From Salibaculum sp031581025 (lineage in GTDB: Bacteria; Pseudomonadota; Alphaproteobacteria; Rhodobacterales; Rhodobacteraceae), in NCBI RefSeq assembly GCF_031581025.1, contig NZ_JAVLCA010000025.1: a stretch of DNA of 34,553 bases. One strand, 5' to 3'. The notes under the pieces were generated by a model. The model had not been told where the DNA came from and ran no database searches. It was given only the letters and a program-made list of their open reading frames with translations. The position numbers were made by a program, and so were the translations under genes. The number at the start of each line of letters is the position of its first letter. Position 1 is the first letter of the stretch. Positions 16,406 to 24,931 of the stretch are shown one piece after another.

Positions 16406-16794
16406 GCCAGCACCGTGCGCATGATATGCACCCCTGCGAAGACCGCCAGGAGCGACCCGGCAACCGACACCCCGACATAGAGCGCGGCCTGCCCCGCCTG
16501 ACCACGTTCGATCAGCGTGAGGGTCTCCTGGGAGAAGGCCGAGAACGTGGTAAACCCACCAAGCACCCCGGTCATCAGGAACGGATTGAGCGCCGCCAGC
16601 CCCCGCTGGCCCAGGTAGACCAGAAGCGCGCCCATCAACAGGGACCCGAGAACATTCACCGTCAGCACGCCCAGCGGAAACCCACCCGCGCCAAGGCCGC
16701 GGGTGATCGCGGCCCCCGCGGCAAAGCGTGCGGCAGAACCGATAGCGCCGCCAAGGGCGACCTGTAGCATGGTGATCAACATGGGCGCGTTCAT
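16402..16794 (-). CDS. crcB: Fluoride channel CrcB/Fluc
   Basis: 130 residues from MNAPMLITML; an upstream in-frame TTG (16818) and an internal ATG (16782) are alternatives, and no strong ribosome binding site decides. Four predicted membrane helices with the family signatures GGAIGSAARF, TVNVLGSLLMGAL (pore Asn) and GFTTFSAFSQET (Phe-box and polar track). It exports fluoride as an antiparallel dimer. It begins 20 nt after the rarA stop and overlaps the rluC-like start by 4 nt. I saw no fluoride riboswitch nearby; expression probably follows the operon. Confidence 0.93.
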   Translation of the reverse strand: MNAPMLITMLQVALGGAIGSAARFAAGAAITRGLGAGGFPLGVLTVNVLGSLLMGALLVYLGQRGLAALNPFLMTGVLGGFTTFSAFSQETLTLIERGQAGQAALYVGVSVAGSLLAVFAGVHIMRTVLA

Positions 16795-16814
16795 TGATGC
16801 TAACGGTGGCGTTG

Positions 16815-18128
16815 TCAACTGCCCTGCCGCCGGGCGCGCAGCTTGGCGAAATAGTCGACGCGCTTTTTCAACTCGCGCTCGAAGCCACGATCGACAGGGC
16901 TGTAGTAGACGCCGCGCTTCATGCCGTCAGGAAAGTAGGTTTGCCCGGAAAACCCATCCTCGGCATCGTGGTCATAGGCGTAGCCCTCACCATGGCCGAT
17001 GTCCTTCATAAGAAAAGTGGGAGCGTTCAGAATATGTTTCGGGGGCGGCTCGCTGCCGGTCTTTTTCGCCGCCGCCACGGCATTCTTGTAGGCCGCATAG
17101 CCCGCATTGGATTTCGGGGCGAGGGCCAGGTAGATCACCGCCTGCGACAAGGCCAGTTCGCCCTCGGGGCTGCCGAGCCGTTCATAGGCCTGCCAGGCGC
17201 CGATGCAGATCTCCTGCGCCTGTGGGTCAGCCAGGCCGATATCCTCGACCGCCATGCGGGTCAGGCGCCGGGCCAGGAAGCGGGGGTCCTCGCCCCCCTG
17301 CAGCATCCGCGCGAACCAGTAGAGCGCTGCGTCCGGGTCCGAGCCGCGGACGGATTTGTGCAGCGCCGAGATCAGGTTGTAGTGGGCATCGCCGGTCTTG
17401 TCGTACTGCGCGGCCCGCTGGGTCAGGCGCGTTGTCAGCGCCTCGGTGTCGAGCTTTTCCGTCGCCGTCCAGGCGGCGACCTGTTCCACCAGGTTCAGCA
17501 GCGCACGCCCGTCGCCATCGGCCATCTCCAGCAGGGCCTCGCGCGCTTCGCCCGTCAGGGGCAGGGCCCGGCCCAGTTCCTGTTCGGCGCGTTGGGCGAG
17601 CCGTTCCAGGTCGGCGAGCGTCAGGCGCTCCAGCACCAGCACCTGGGCCCGGCTCAGCACGGCCGAGTTGAGTTCGAACGACGGGTTCTCCGTCGTCGCC
17701 CCGACCAGCACGATGGTGCCGTCCTCCATGTGCGGCAGGAAGCCGTCTTGCTGCGCCTTGTTGAAGCGGTGGATCTCGTCCACGAAAAGCAACGTGCCGG
17801 TGCCGCTTTGCCACCGCATCCGGGCGGCGTCGAAGACCTTGCGCAGTTCCGGAACGCCGGTGAAAATCGCACTGATCTGGAAGAAATGCAGATCGCTGGC
17901 ATCGGCCAGTAGCCGCGCGATGGTCGTCTTGCCCACCCCCGGCGGCCCCCAGAGGATGAGTGACGACAGCTGACCGGCCGCGAGCATCGCGCCAAGAGGC
18001 GCTTCGGGGCCGAGCAGATGCTCCTGCCCGATCACCTGGTCCAGCGCCGCGGGACGCAACCTGTCGGCCAGCGGGCGCGGTGCACTGGCACTGGCGTCAT
18101 CGCCGGAGGTATCGAAAAGGTCGGCCAT
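16815..18128 (-). CDS. rarA: Replication-associated recombination protein A (RarA/MgsA)
   Basis: 437 residues. AAA+ ATPase of the clamp-loader clade that acts at stalled replication forks. Walker A is GPPGVGKTT (61-69), Walker B is LLFVDEIHRF (113-122), sensor 1 is GATTENPSFE and the arginine-finger region is AVLSRAQVLV. The C-terminal tetramerisation part includes HYNLISALHKSVRGSDPDAALYW in pieces typical of the family, and YAYDHDAEDGFSGQTYFPD. The ATG at 18128 lies about 50 nt after the rplQ terminator, so it must have its own promoter there, though none was clear. First gene of a run of five. Confidence 0.96.
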   Translation of the reverse strand: MADLFDTSGDDASASAPRPLADRLRPAALDQVIGQEHLLGPEAPLGAMLAAGQLSSLILWGPPGVGKTTIARLLADASDLHFFQISAIFTGVPELRKVFDAARMRWQSGTGTLLFVDEIHRFNKAQQDGFLPHMEDGTIVLVGATTENPSFELNSAVLSRAQVLVLERLTLADLERLAQRAEQELGRALPLTGEAREALLEMADGDGRALLNLVEQVAAWTATEKLDTEALTTRLTQRAAQYDKTGDAHYNLISALHKSVRGSDPDAALYWFARMLQGGEDPRFLARRLTRMAVEDIGLADPQAQEICIGAWQAYERLGSPEGELALSQAVIYLALAPKSNAGYAAYKNAVAAAKKTGSEPPPKHILNAPTFLMKDIGHGEGYAYDHDAEDGFSGQTYFPDGMKRGVYYSPVDRGFERELKKRVDYFAKLRARRQGS

Positions 18129-18179
18129 GGGGTAACTCTAGATGCCTGCACTGCGCAAGGCCAGACATCTGCGGCAGGC

Positions 18180-18215
18180 GGAAACGAAAATGGCCCGCCG
18201 GATCAGGCGGGCCAT
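18180..18215 (-). terminator. Rho-independent terminator after rplQ
   Basis: On the minus strand ATGGCCCGCC, a 6-nt loop and GGCGGGCCAT (perfect 10-bp stem), followed directly by TTTTCGTTTC. It ends the S10-spc-alpha cluster 23 nt after the rplQ stop. Confidence 0.85.
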
Positions 18216-18238
18216 CGAAAAACATCGCGACCGGCGTA

Positions 18239-18664
18239 TCAGTCCGCGTCGTCCATGGCTTCCTCGGCCTCAAGGCGCGCGCGGTCGGCAGCGCCCTTGG
18301 CATCGGGGTCGCGGTCGACCAGTTCGATAATGGCCATCGGGGCCATGTCGCCATAGCGGAACCCGGCCTTGAGAACGCGGGTATAGCCGCCCTGGCGGTC
18401 CTGATAGCGCGCGCCCAGCACATCGAAGAGCTTGGCGACATCCTTGTCCTGCTTGAGCTGCGCCGCGGCCTGGCGGCGGGCGTGGAGGTCACCGCGCTTG
18501 GCGAGGGTCACAAGCTTATCCATGATGCGCTTGAGTTCCTTGGCCTTGGGCAGGGTGGTCTTGATCTGTTCATGTTCGATGAGCGACCCGGCCATGTTCG
18601 AAAACAGGGCTTTGCGGTGTTCATGGGTCCGGTTCAGGCGGCGGTATCCGCGGGCGTGACGCAT
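18239..18664 (-). CDS. rplQ: 50S ribosomal protein bL17
   Basis: 141 residues. The N-terminal MRHARGYRRLNRTHEHRKAL signature is conserved, followed by the FSNMAGSLIEHEQIKTTLPK segment and KELKRIMDKLVTLAKRGD. The acidic C-terminal tail (DRARLEAEEAMDDAD) is common in alphaproteobacteria. bL17 lies near the polypeptide exit tunnel. It is the last gene of the cluster, followed by a strong terminator. The 140-nt gap after rpoA contains a long perfect hairpin and a possible 10-codon open frame (18687-18719), so rplQ may be regulated apart from rpoA. Confidence 0.97.
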   Translation of the reverse strand: MRHARGYRRLNRTHEHRKALFSNMAGSLIEHEQIKTTLPKAKELKRIMDKLVTLAKRGDLHARRQAAAQLKQDKDVAKLFDVLGARYQDRQGGYTRVLKAGFRYGDMAPMAIIELVDRDPDAKGAADRARLEAEEAMDDAD

Positions 18665-18757
18665 TTTCAGTCTCCTTGGCTGCCCTCTACGGGCGGTTTT
18701 GCTTTGTCCGGCGGGCCATGCGTGTGACCTGCTCTCCTTGGGGCGGTATGCCCGGGG

Positions 18758-18797
18758 TCGAGGCGGACCAAAATTCAGGAATTTTGGTCCGCCTCGA
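18758..18797. repeat. Perfect 19-bp inverted repeat between rpoA and rplQ
   Basis: Left arm 18758-18776 (TCGAGGCGGACCAAAATTC), spacer AG, right arm 18779-18797, exactly complementary. As RNA this is a 19-bp stem with almost no loop, starting 7 nt after the rpoA stop. No T-run follows on the minus strand. No second copy was found in the window. Confidence 0.9.
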
Positions 18798-18804
18798 AAT
18801 CGTC

Positions 18805-19821
18805 TCAGAACTGGTCTTCGAACTTCTTGGCCAGGTCTTCGATGTTGTCCGGCGGCCAGTCCTCGACATCCATGCCGAGGTGCAGGCCCATGCCCGAGAG
18901 CACTTCCTTGATCTCATTGAGCGATTTGCGGCCGAAGTTCGGCGTGCGCAGCATCTCTGCCTCGGTCTTCTGGATCAGATCGCCGATGTAGACGATGTTG
19001 TCGTTCTTGAGGCAGTTGGCCGAGCGGACCGACAGTTCCAGCTCGTCCACCTTCTTGAGCAGCAGCGGGTTGAACTCCAACCCGTCGTCGTCCTGGCTGG
19101 TGTGCGCGGCTTCGGGCTCGTCGAAGTTGACGAAGACCTGAAGCTGATCCTGCAGGATGCGCGCAGCATAGGCCACGGCGTCCTCGGGGGTGAGCGAACC
19201 GTCGGTCTCGACCTTCATGGTCAGCTTGTCATAATCCAGCACCTGGCCCTCGCGGGTGGGCTGCACATCGTAGCTGACCTTCTTGACCGGCGAGTAGATG
19301 GCGTCAATGGCGATCATGCCGATCGGCGCATCTTCCGGCTTGTTCTTGTCGGCGGCGACATAACCCTTGCCGGTGTTCACGGTCAGTTCGATATAGAGAT
19401 CCGCGCCCTCGTCGAGGTGGCAGATCACGTGATCCTTGTTGAGGACCTCGATGCCCGCACTCTCGGAGATATCCCCGGCGGTCACCACGCCCGGGCCTTT
19501 GGCCTGCACTTGCAGACGCTTGGGGCCGTCGGTCTCCATGCGGATGGCAACGCCCTTGAGATTCAGCACGATATCGGTGACGTCCTCACGGACCCCCGAC
19601 ACCGATGAGAACTCGTGCAGCACGTTGTCGATCTGCACGGCGGTGATGGCGGCGCCCTGAAGCGACGACAGAAGGATGCGGCGCAGGGCATTGCCCAGCG
19701 TCAGGCCGAAACCGCGTTCCAGCGGTTCGGCAACCACGGTGCCCTCGCGCGCCGGGTCCTTGCCCGGTTTCACGTCAAGCTGCGTGGGTTTGATAAGTTC
19801 GGCCCAGTTTTTGTGGATCAT
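18805..19821 (-). CDS. rpoA: DNA-directed RNA polymerase alpha subunit
   Basis: 338 residues from MIHKNWAELIKP; longer readings upstream are not conserved. The N-terminal domain (about 1-235) has the dimerisation signature ERGFGLTLGNALRRILL, and the C-terminal domain (about 255-325) has ELSVRSANCLKNDNI, equivalent to the Arg265 region that contacts UP elements and activators, plus TPNFGRKSLNEI. The alpha dimer nucleates RNA polymerase assembly. The gene sits between rpsK and rplQ; rpsD, present here in E. coli, is missing, as usual in alphaproteobacteria. Terminator-like hairpins flank it on both sides. Confidence 0.98.
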   Translation of the reverse strand: MIHKNWAELIKPTQLDVKPGKDPAREGTVVAEPLERGFGLTLGNALRRILLSSLQGAAITAVQIDNVLHEFSSVSGVREDVTDIVLNLKGVAIRMETDGPKRLQVQAKGPGVVTAGDISESAGIEVLNKDHVICHLDEGADLYIELTVNTGKGYVAADKNKPEDAPIGMIAIDAIYSPVKKVSYDVQPTREGQVLDYDKLTMKVETDGSLTPEDAVAYAARILQDQLQVFVNFDEPEAAHTSQDDDGLEFNPLLLKKVDELELSVRSANCLKNDNIVYIGDLIQKTEAEMLRTPNFGRKSLNEIKEVLSGMGLHLGMDVEDWPPDNIEDLAKKFEDQF

Positions 19822-19879
19822 GCGTCCCTCCATACTTGTCTGCCCTGCTGATCCGGCGGGGCGGACGCCCGAGGTAGAA

Positions 19880-19912
19880 ATGACGAAAAGGGACCCCGCG
19901 CGCGGGGTCCCC
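19880..19912 (-). terminator. Terminator-like hairpin between rpsK and rpoA
   Basis: Perfect 22-bp palindrome at 19890-19911 (GGGACCCCGCG and its complement) followed on the minus strand by TTTTCGTCATTTC. It lies in the 106-nt gap before rpoA and could act as a partial terminator that lowers rpoA relative to the ribosomal genes. Confidence 0.65.
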
Positions 19913-19927
19913 GTGGAATCGTGTCGA

Positions 19928-20320
19928 TCAGACGCGGCGACGCTTCGGGGGGCGGCAGCCGTTGTGCGCAATCGGCGTCACGTCCCGGATCGCGGTGATG
20001 TTGAAGCCGGCGGCGGCCAGCGCGCGCAGCGCACTCTCGCGGCCCGAGCCGGGACCCTGCACCTCGACGTCGAGGGTCTTCATGCCGTGCTCCTGCGCCT
20101 TGCGGCCCGCATCCTCGGCGGCCATCTGGGCGGCATAGGGCGTGGACTTGCGCGAGCCCTTGAAGCCCATGGTGCCCGCGGACGACCATGAAATGGCGTT
20201 GCCCTGCACGTCGGAAATCAGGATCTTGGTGTTGTTGAAGCTGGAGTTCACATGCGCGACGCCAGCAGCGATGTTCTTGGAGGCCTTCTTCTTGCCCCCG
20301 CGACGGGTATCACGTGCCAT
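19928..20320 (-). CDS. rpsK: 30S ribosomal protein uS11
   Basis: 130 residues. Small-subunit platform protein that binds 16S rRNA near the E-site. Recognisable parts are GVAHVNSSFNNTKILISD, the GFKGSRKSTPYAAQMAAE block and the C-terminal GPGSGRESALRAL, DVTPIAHNGCRPPKRRRV. It follows rpsM by 15 nt, as in most bacteria. Confidence 0.98.
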   Translation of the reverse strand: MARDTRRGGKKKASKNIAAGVAHVNSSFNNTKILISDVQGNAISWSSAGTMGFKGSRKSTPYAAQMAAEDAGRKAQEHGMKTLDVEVQGPGSGRESALRALAAAGFNITAIRDVTPIAHNGCRPPKRRRV

Positions 20321-20335
20321 TGGTAGCGTCCTCCC

Positions 20336-20704
20336 TTACTTCTTCTTGCCGGCGATGGGCTTTGCGGGGCCCTTGCGCGTGCGTGCGTTAGTATGCGTGC
20401 GCTGTCCGCGCACGGGGAGGTTGCGGCGATGGCGCAGGCCGCGATAGCAGCCAAGATCCATCAGGCGCTTGACATTCATCTGCACCTCGCGGCGCAAGTC
20501 GCCCTCCACGGTGTAGTTGCCGTCAATGTGTTCGCGGATCGAGAGGACTTCGGCATCCGACAGCTCGTTCACGCGGCGGGCCTCGTCGATATTGACCGCG
20601 TCGCAGATAGCCTTGGCCGAGCTGTGGCCGATTCCGGTTATGTAGGTCAGGGCGATCGGGACCCGCTTTGCAGTCGGGATATTCACGCCGGCGATACGTG
20701 CCAC
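20336..20704 (-). CDS. rpsM: 30S ribosomal protein uS13
   Basis: 122 residues beginning MARIAGVNIPTAKRVPIALT; the start codon is GTG (20704), preceded by AAAGGAAAGATAAC. uS13 sits in the small-subunit head and forms bridges to the large subunit and P-site tRNA. The basic tail GLRHRRNLPVRGQRTHTNAR and KGPAKPIAGKKK are typical. It is the first gene of the alpha part of the cluster, 248 nt after adk, with its own promoter (20859-20887) and a leader hairpin next to the ribosome binding site. Confidence 0.98.
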   Translation of the reverse strand: MARIAGVNIPTAKRVPIALTYITGIGHSSAKAICDAVNIDEARRVNELSDAEVLSIREHIDGNYTVEGDLRREVQMNVKRLMDLGCYRGLRHRRNLPVRGQRTHTNARTRKGPAKPIAGKKK

Positions 20705-20724
20705 GTTATCTTTCCTTTCGTTGC

Positions 20725-20744
20725 GGTTCCGTAATGCCGGAACC
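20725..20744. promoter_or_regulatory. Hairpin in the rpsM leader
   Basis: GGTTCCG, a 6-nt loop and CGGAACC form a perfect 7-bp stem about 20 nt upstream of the rpsM GTG, just before the ribosome binding site on the minus-strand transcript. On the plus strand it is followed by TTTTTT and looks like a terminator, but no plus-strand gene reads into it. A role as leader element is inferred. Confidence 0.5.
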
Positions 20745-20858
20745 TTTTTTCACAACTGAAGCCCGGAGCATCGCGCTGCCGGGCCCTAGCCTGGTTCAGG
20801 TGATCTGCCTCGTCTCGGGCGCGGCCCGATTCGAAACATGTCCCGCACGGGATGGTGT

Positions 20859-20887
20859 TGCCTAGGGCTGTGCGAGCGGATGGTCAA
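20859..20887 (-). promoter_or_regulatory. Promoter for rpsM-rpsK-rpoA-rplQ
   Basis: On the minus strand TTGACC (20887-20882), a 17-nt spacer and TAGGCA (20864-20859). The spacing is ideal and the -35 good; the -10 is weak. Two small hairpins (CCCGT/ACGGG at 20890-20903 and CGGCTTTT/AAAAGCCG at 20910-20926) lie between it and the adk stop. Confidence 0.5.
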
Positions 20888-20952
20888 CCCCCGTTCCGAC
20901 GGGCTGCGCCGGCTTTTCAAAAGCCGTGTCCCGCGGCCTGTCAACGTACCGT

Positions 20953-21530
20953 CTAGCTGTTCAGGGACGCCTTGATTGCGCTGGCGACGTCGTCGATCTC
21001 GCCCAGCCCGTTGACCGTCGTCAGCTGACCCTTGGCATAGTAGTAGCCGACCAGCGGGCTGGTCTGCTTGTAATAGGCCAACAGCCGGGTCTTGAGGCTG
21101 TCCTCGTTGTCGTCGGCGCGGGCCTGTCCGCCGGCCTTGGCCGTTTCCGCGGCCCGGCCCAAGATCCGTTGCACCAGGACATCGTCGTCCACCGACAGGG
21201 CGATCACGCGGTCGAGGGTCTCGCCCATCTCGTCAAGCAGCGCAGCAAGGGCGTCGGCCTGGGCCAGGGTGCGCGGGAAGCCGTCGAAGATGAAGCCACC
21301 ATGATCGCCCCCCGCTTGCAGCTTTTCGCGGATCAGGCCGATGACGATATCGTCGGTCACAAGGTTGCCCGCATCCATGACGGCGGCGACCTTCTGGCCC
21401 ATCTCGGTGCCCGAGGTGCGCGCCTCACGCAGCATGTCGCCGGTGGACAGCTGCACCATGTTGCGGTCTTCCACGAGGATACGGGCCTGCGTGCCCTTAC
21501 CCGCGCCGGGCGGGCCGAGAAGAATGAGGT

Positions 21531-21534
<4 letters not shown>
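20953..21534 (-). CDS. adk: Adenylate kinase, short-LID form
   Basis: 193 residues. Interconverts ATP + AMP and 2 ADP. P-loop GPPGAGKGT (7-15), AMP-binding STGDMLREA and GFIFDGFPRTLAQADAL, and the C-terminal RLLAYYKQTSPLVGYY. The LID region between ILGRAAET and DDNEDSLKTRL is short and lacks the four-cysteine zinc site and beta-structure of the 214-residue form. It overlaps the secY stop by 4 nt (ATGA), the conserved secY-adk coupling. A 248-nt gap and a new promoter follow. Confidence 0.97.
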
Positions 21535-22892
<1,358 letters not shown>

Positions 22893-22914
22893 GTATGCCC
22901 ACCTGTTCAGACGA

Positions 22915-22947
22915 ACGCCGCCAGACCGGTATCCCGGACGGCGGCGT
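22915..22947 (-). other. Hairpin between rplO and secY
   Basis: On the transcribed strand ACGCCGCC pairs with GGCGGCGT (8 bp); after a small internal loop CCGG-GATA-CCGG closes the top. It ends 22 nt before the secY ATG. There is no T-run, so an mRNA processing or translational role is more likely than termination. Confidence 0.55.
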
Positions 22948-22997
22948 CAGGAAACTTGGATAGGGATGTAAGGGGCGCGGCGCACCCCCACAACCCT

Positions 22998-23471
22998 TTA
23001 CTCTGCCGCAGCCGCGGGTGCGACCGTCACTGTGCCGCCGGCCTTTTCGACGGCGTCCACCGCGCCCTTGGAGGCCCCGGTGACGTTCAGCGTGACCTTG
23101 CCGGTCACCTCGCCCTTGCCCAGCACGCGGACACCGTCAAGCTTGCGGCGAATGACGCCAGCCTCGAGAAGGCTGTCCTCGGTGATCTCGCCCGCGGCGT
23201 CGAGCTTGCCCGCGTCGATGAATTTCTGGATGATGCCGAGGTTCACAACCGCGAACTTCTTGCGGTTGGGCTTGTTGAAGCCCCGCTTGGGCAGGCGCTG
23301 GTACAGCGGCATCTGGCCGCCCTCGTAGCCCTTGACGGCCACGCCCGACCGGGATTTCTGGCCCTTGATACCACGGCCGCCGGTCTTGCCCTTGCCAGAG
23401 CCCGGGCCGCGGCCCACGCGCATGCGCTTCTTGTTCGCGCCTTCGTTGTCGCTCAGTTCGTTCAGTTTCAT
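22998..23471 (-). CDS. rplO: 50S ribosomal protein uL15
   Basis: 157 residues from MKLNELSDNEGANKKRMRVG. The Gly/Lys/Arg-rich N-terminal half (GRGPGSGKGKTGGRGIKGQK) penetrates 23S rRNA, and PLYQRLPKRGFNKPNRK is conserved. The C-terminal globular part ends in an Ala-rich tail (VTVAPAAAAE). The gene is separated from rpmD by 202 nt holding a terminator-like hairpin and a good promoter, and its leader has a CCCTGC/GCAGGG hairpin (23495-23517). It therefore probably starts its own unit, rplO-secY-adk. Confidence 0.97.
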   Translation of the reverse strand: MKLNELSDNEGANKKRMRVGRGPGSGKGKTGGRGIKGQKSRSGVAVKGYEGGQMPLYQRLPKRGFNKPNRKKFAVVNLGIIQKFIDAGKLDAAGEITEDSLLEAGVIRRKLDGVRVLGKGEVTGKVTLNVTGASKGAVDAVEKAGGTVTVAPAAAAE

Positions 23472-23566
23472 ATCGCTTCTCCTTTGCCGGACGACCCTGC
23501 CGAAGCGATACGCAGGGGACACGGCTTTGCGTTCATGTGAGTCGGACCTTGGAGGGCCGCCGGGGG

Positions 23567-23595
23567 CGTATACGGCCTGAACAGGTGGCGATCAA
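23567..23595 (-). promoter_or_regulatory. Internal promoter for rplO-secY-adk
   Basis: On the minus strand TTGATC (23595-23590), a 17-nt spacer and TATACG (23572-23567), about 95 nt before the rplO ATG and just past the hairpin after rpmD. The same TATACG box is used before rpmC. Confidence 0.65.
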
Positions 23596-23612
23596 GGGGC
23601 TGGGGCCAGGCG

Positions 23613-23648
23613 CCAAAGAAAACGCCCCGGCAATTCCTGACCGGGGCG
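23613..23648 (-). terminator. Terminator-like hairpin after rpmD
   Basis: On the minus strand CGCCCCGG, a 10-nt loop and CCGGGGCG, then TTTTCTTT. It starts 25 nt after the rpmD stop and precedes the rplO promoter. Form and position fit a full or partial intrinsic terminator within the spc cluster. Confidence 0.7.
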
Positions 23649-23673
23649 CCTTGGTCTGTCGCTGGGCGCGGCC

Positions 23674-23865
23674 TCAGCCGCGTTCCTCGACGATCTCGAC
23701 CATGTGGGGAATCTTGGCGATCATGCCGCGCACGGCCGGGGTATCTTCCAGTTCCCGGGTCTTGTGCATCTTGTTCAGGCCCAGCCCGACGAGGGTCAAA
23801 CGCTGTTCGCGCGGGCGGCGGATGGGCGAGCCGATCTGCTTGATGACGATGGTTTTCTGCGCCAT
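23674..23865 (-). CDS. rpmD: 50S ribosomal protein uL30
   Basis: 63 residues, full length: TIVIKQIGSPIRRPREQR, then LTLVGLGLNKMHKTRELEDT and the C-terminal GMIAKIPHMVEIVEE. A small large-subunit protein. It starts 3 nt after the rpsE stop, as usual. The transcript probably ends, at least in part, at the hairpin that follows. Confidence 0.97.
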   Translation of the reverse strand: MAQKTIVIKQIGSPIRRPREQRLTLVGLGLNKMHKTRELEDTPAVRGMIAKIPHMVEIVEERG

Positions 23866-23868
23866 GGA

Positions 23869-24456
23869 TCAGGCCTCCTCGGCAATCTGGGTCTGCGGGT
23901 CGCCGTAGTCGGGCGCCTCGTCCCGGCTGGGCAGGATCTGGGTGACTTTCTTGCCGCGCCGCTGCGCCACGTTGCGCGGGCTCTGCTGGAACTGCAGCGC
24001 GTTCAACGTGGCGTGGATCATGTTGTAGGGGTTCTGGGTGCCGACCGACTTGGCGACGACATCCTGAACGCCCAGCATCTCGAAGACGGCGCGCATGGGG
24101 CCGCCGGCGATGATCCCGGTCCCCTGCGGCGCGGTGCGCAGAACGACCTTGCCGGCCCCGTGGTGGCCGAAGCCATCATGATGCAGGGTGCGGCCTTCGC
24201 GTAGCGGCACGCGGATCATCTTGCGCTTGGCGGCCTCGGTGGCCTTGCGGATCGCCTCGGGGACCTCCTTGGCCTTGCCCTTGCCGAAGCCGACACGGCC
24301 CTTCTGATCGCCCACGACGACGAGCGCGGCGAAGCCGAAGCGCTTGCCCCCCTTCACGGTCTTGGACACACGGTTGATCGCGACAAGGCGATCGGCGAAT
24401 TCCGGGGTCTCGTCGCGATCGCGACGGTTCCCGCGGTTCTGCTGGTCTCGAGCCAT
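23869..24456 (-). CDS. rpsE: 30S ribosomal protein uS5
   Basis: 195 residues. An N-terminal extension (ARDQQNRGNRRDRDETPEF) precedes the double-stranded-RNA-binding-like S5 domain with VSKTVKGGKRFGFAALVVVG and GRVGFGKGKAKEVPEAI, and the C-terminal domain with RTAPQGTGIIAGGPMRAVFE and GTQNPYNMIHATLNAL. uS5 takes part in decoding accuracy and mRNA unwinding at the entry channel. The 104-nt gap after rplR carries a GC-rich hairpin. Confidence 0.98.
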   Translation of the reverse strand: MARDQQNRGNRRDRDETPEFADRLVAINRVSKTVKGGKRFGFAALVVVGDQKGRVGFGKGKAKEVPEAIRKATEAAKRKMIRVPLREGRTLHHDGFGHHGAGKVVLRTAPQGTGIIAGGPMRAVFEMLGVQDVVAKSVGTQNPYNMIHATLNALQFQQSPRNVAQRRGKKVTQILPSRDEAPDYGDPQTQIAEEA

Positions 24457-24531
24457 CTGGCTTCCTCTCGGTCTGGCGCGACGCGCCGGTCAACTCAATC
24501 CAGGTGGGCCAATCCGACCCCCGGATCATCG

Positions 24532-24552
24532 GGGGGGCGTGAACCGCCCCCC
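24532..24552 (-). other. Hairpin between rplR and rpsE
   Basis: GGGGGGCG, a 5-nt loop and CGCCCCCC, a perfect 8-bp GC-only stem 8 nt after the rplR stop. No T-run follows, so a strong intrinsic terminator is not indicated. Confidence 0.6.
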
Positions 24553-24560
24553 GCAAGTCT

Positions 24561-24920
24561 TCAGATCTTCAGGCCGCCTTCGCGAGCGGCGTCGGCCAGG
24601 GCCTTGACCTTGCCGTGGAACAGGAAGCCGCCACGGTCGAAATAGGCCTCGGTCACGCCGGCCTTCTTGGCCCGTTCGGCGATGGCCGAACCCACCTTGG
24701 TGGCCACCTCCACGTTGTTCGCGCCGGACCCGGCCATGTCCTTCTCCATCGATGAGGCGGAGGCGAGGGTGACGCCGTTCACGTCGTCGATCAGCTGGGC
24801 GCTGATGTTCTTGTTCGAACGATGCACGCTGAGCCGCGGACGGCCCGAGTTCATCTTGCGAAGCTTGTTCCGGACGCGCAGGCGGCGTTTCTGGAACAGT
24901 TGTCTCTTGCTGTTTGCCAT
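24561..24920 (-). CDS. rplR: 50S ribosomal protein uL18
   Basis: 119 residues from MANSKRQLFQKRRLRVRNKL. Binds 5S rRNA with uL5. Conserved parts are RPRLSVHRSNKNISAQLIDD, then VGSAIAERAKKAGV and the C-terminal YFDRGGFLFHGKVKALADAA. Longer upstream readings in this frame overlap rplF and are not conserved. It follows rplF by 11 nt. Confidence 0.97.
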   Translation of the reverse strand: MANSKRQLFQKRRLRVRNKLRKMNSGRPRLSVHRSNKNISAQLIDDVNGVTLASASSMEKDMAGSGANNVEVATKVGSAIAERAKKAGVTEAYFDRGGFLFHGKVKALADAAREGGLKI

Positions 24921-24931
24921 CTGTCGCGTCC

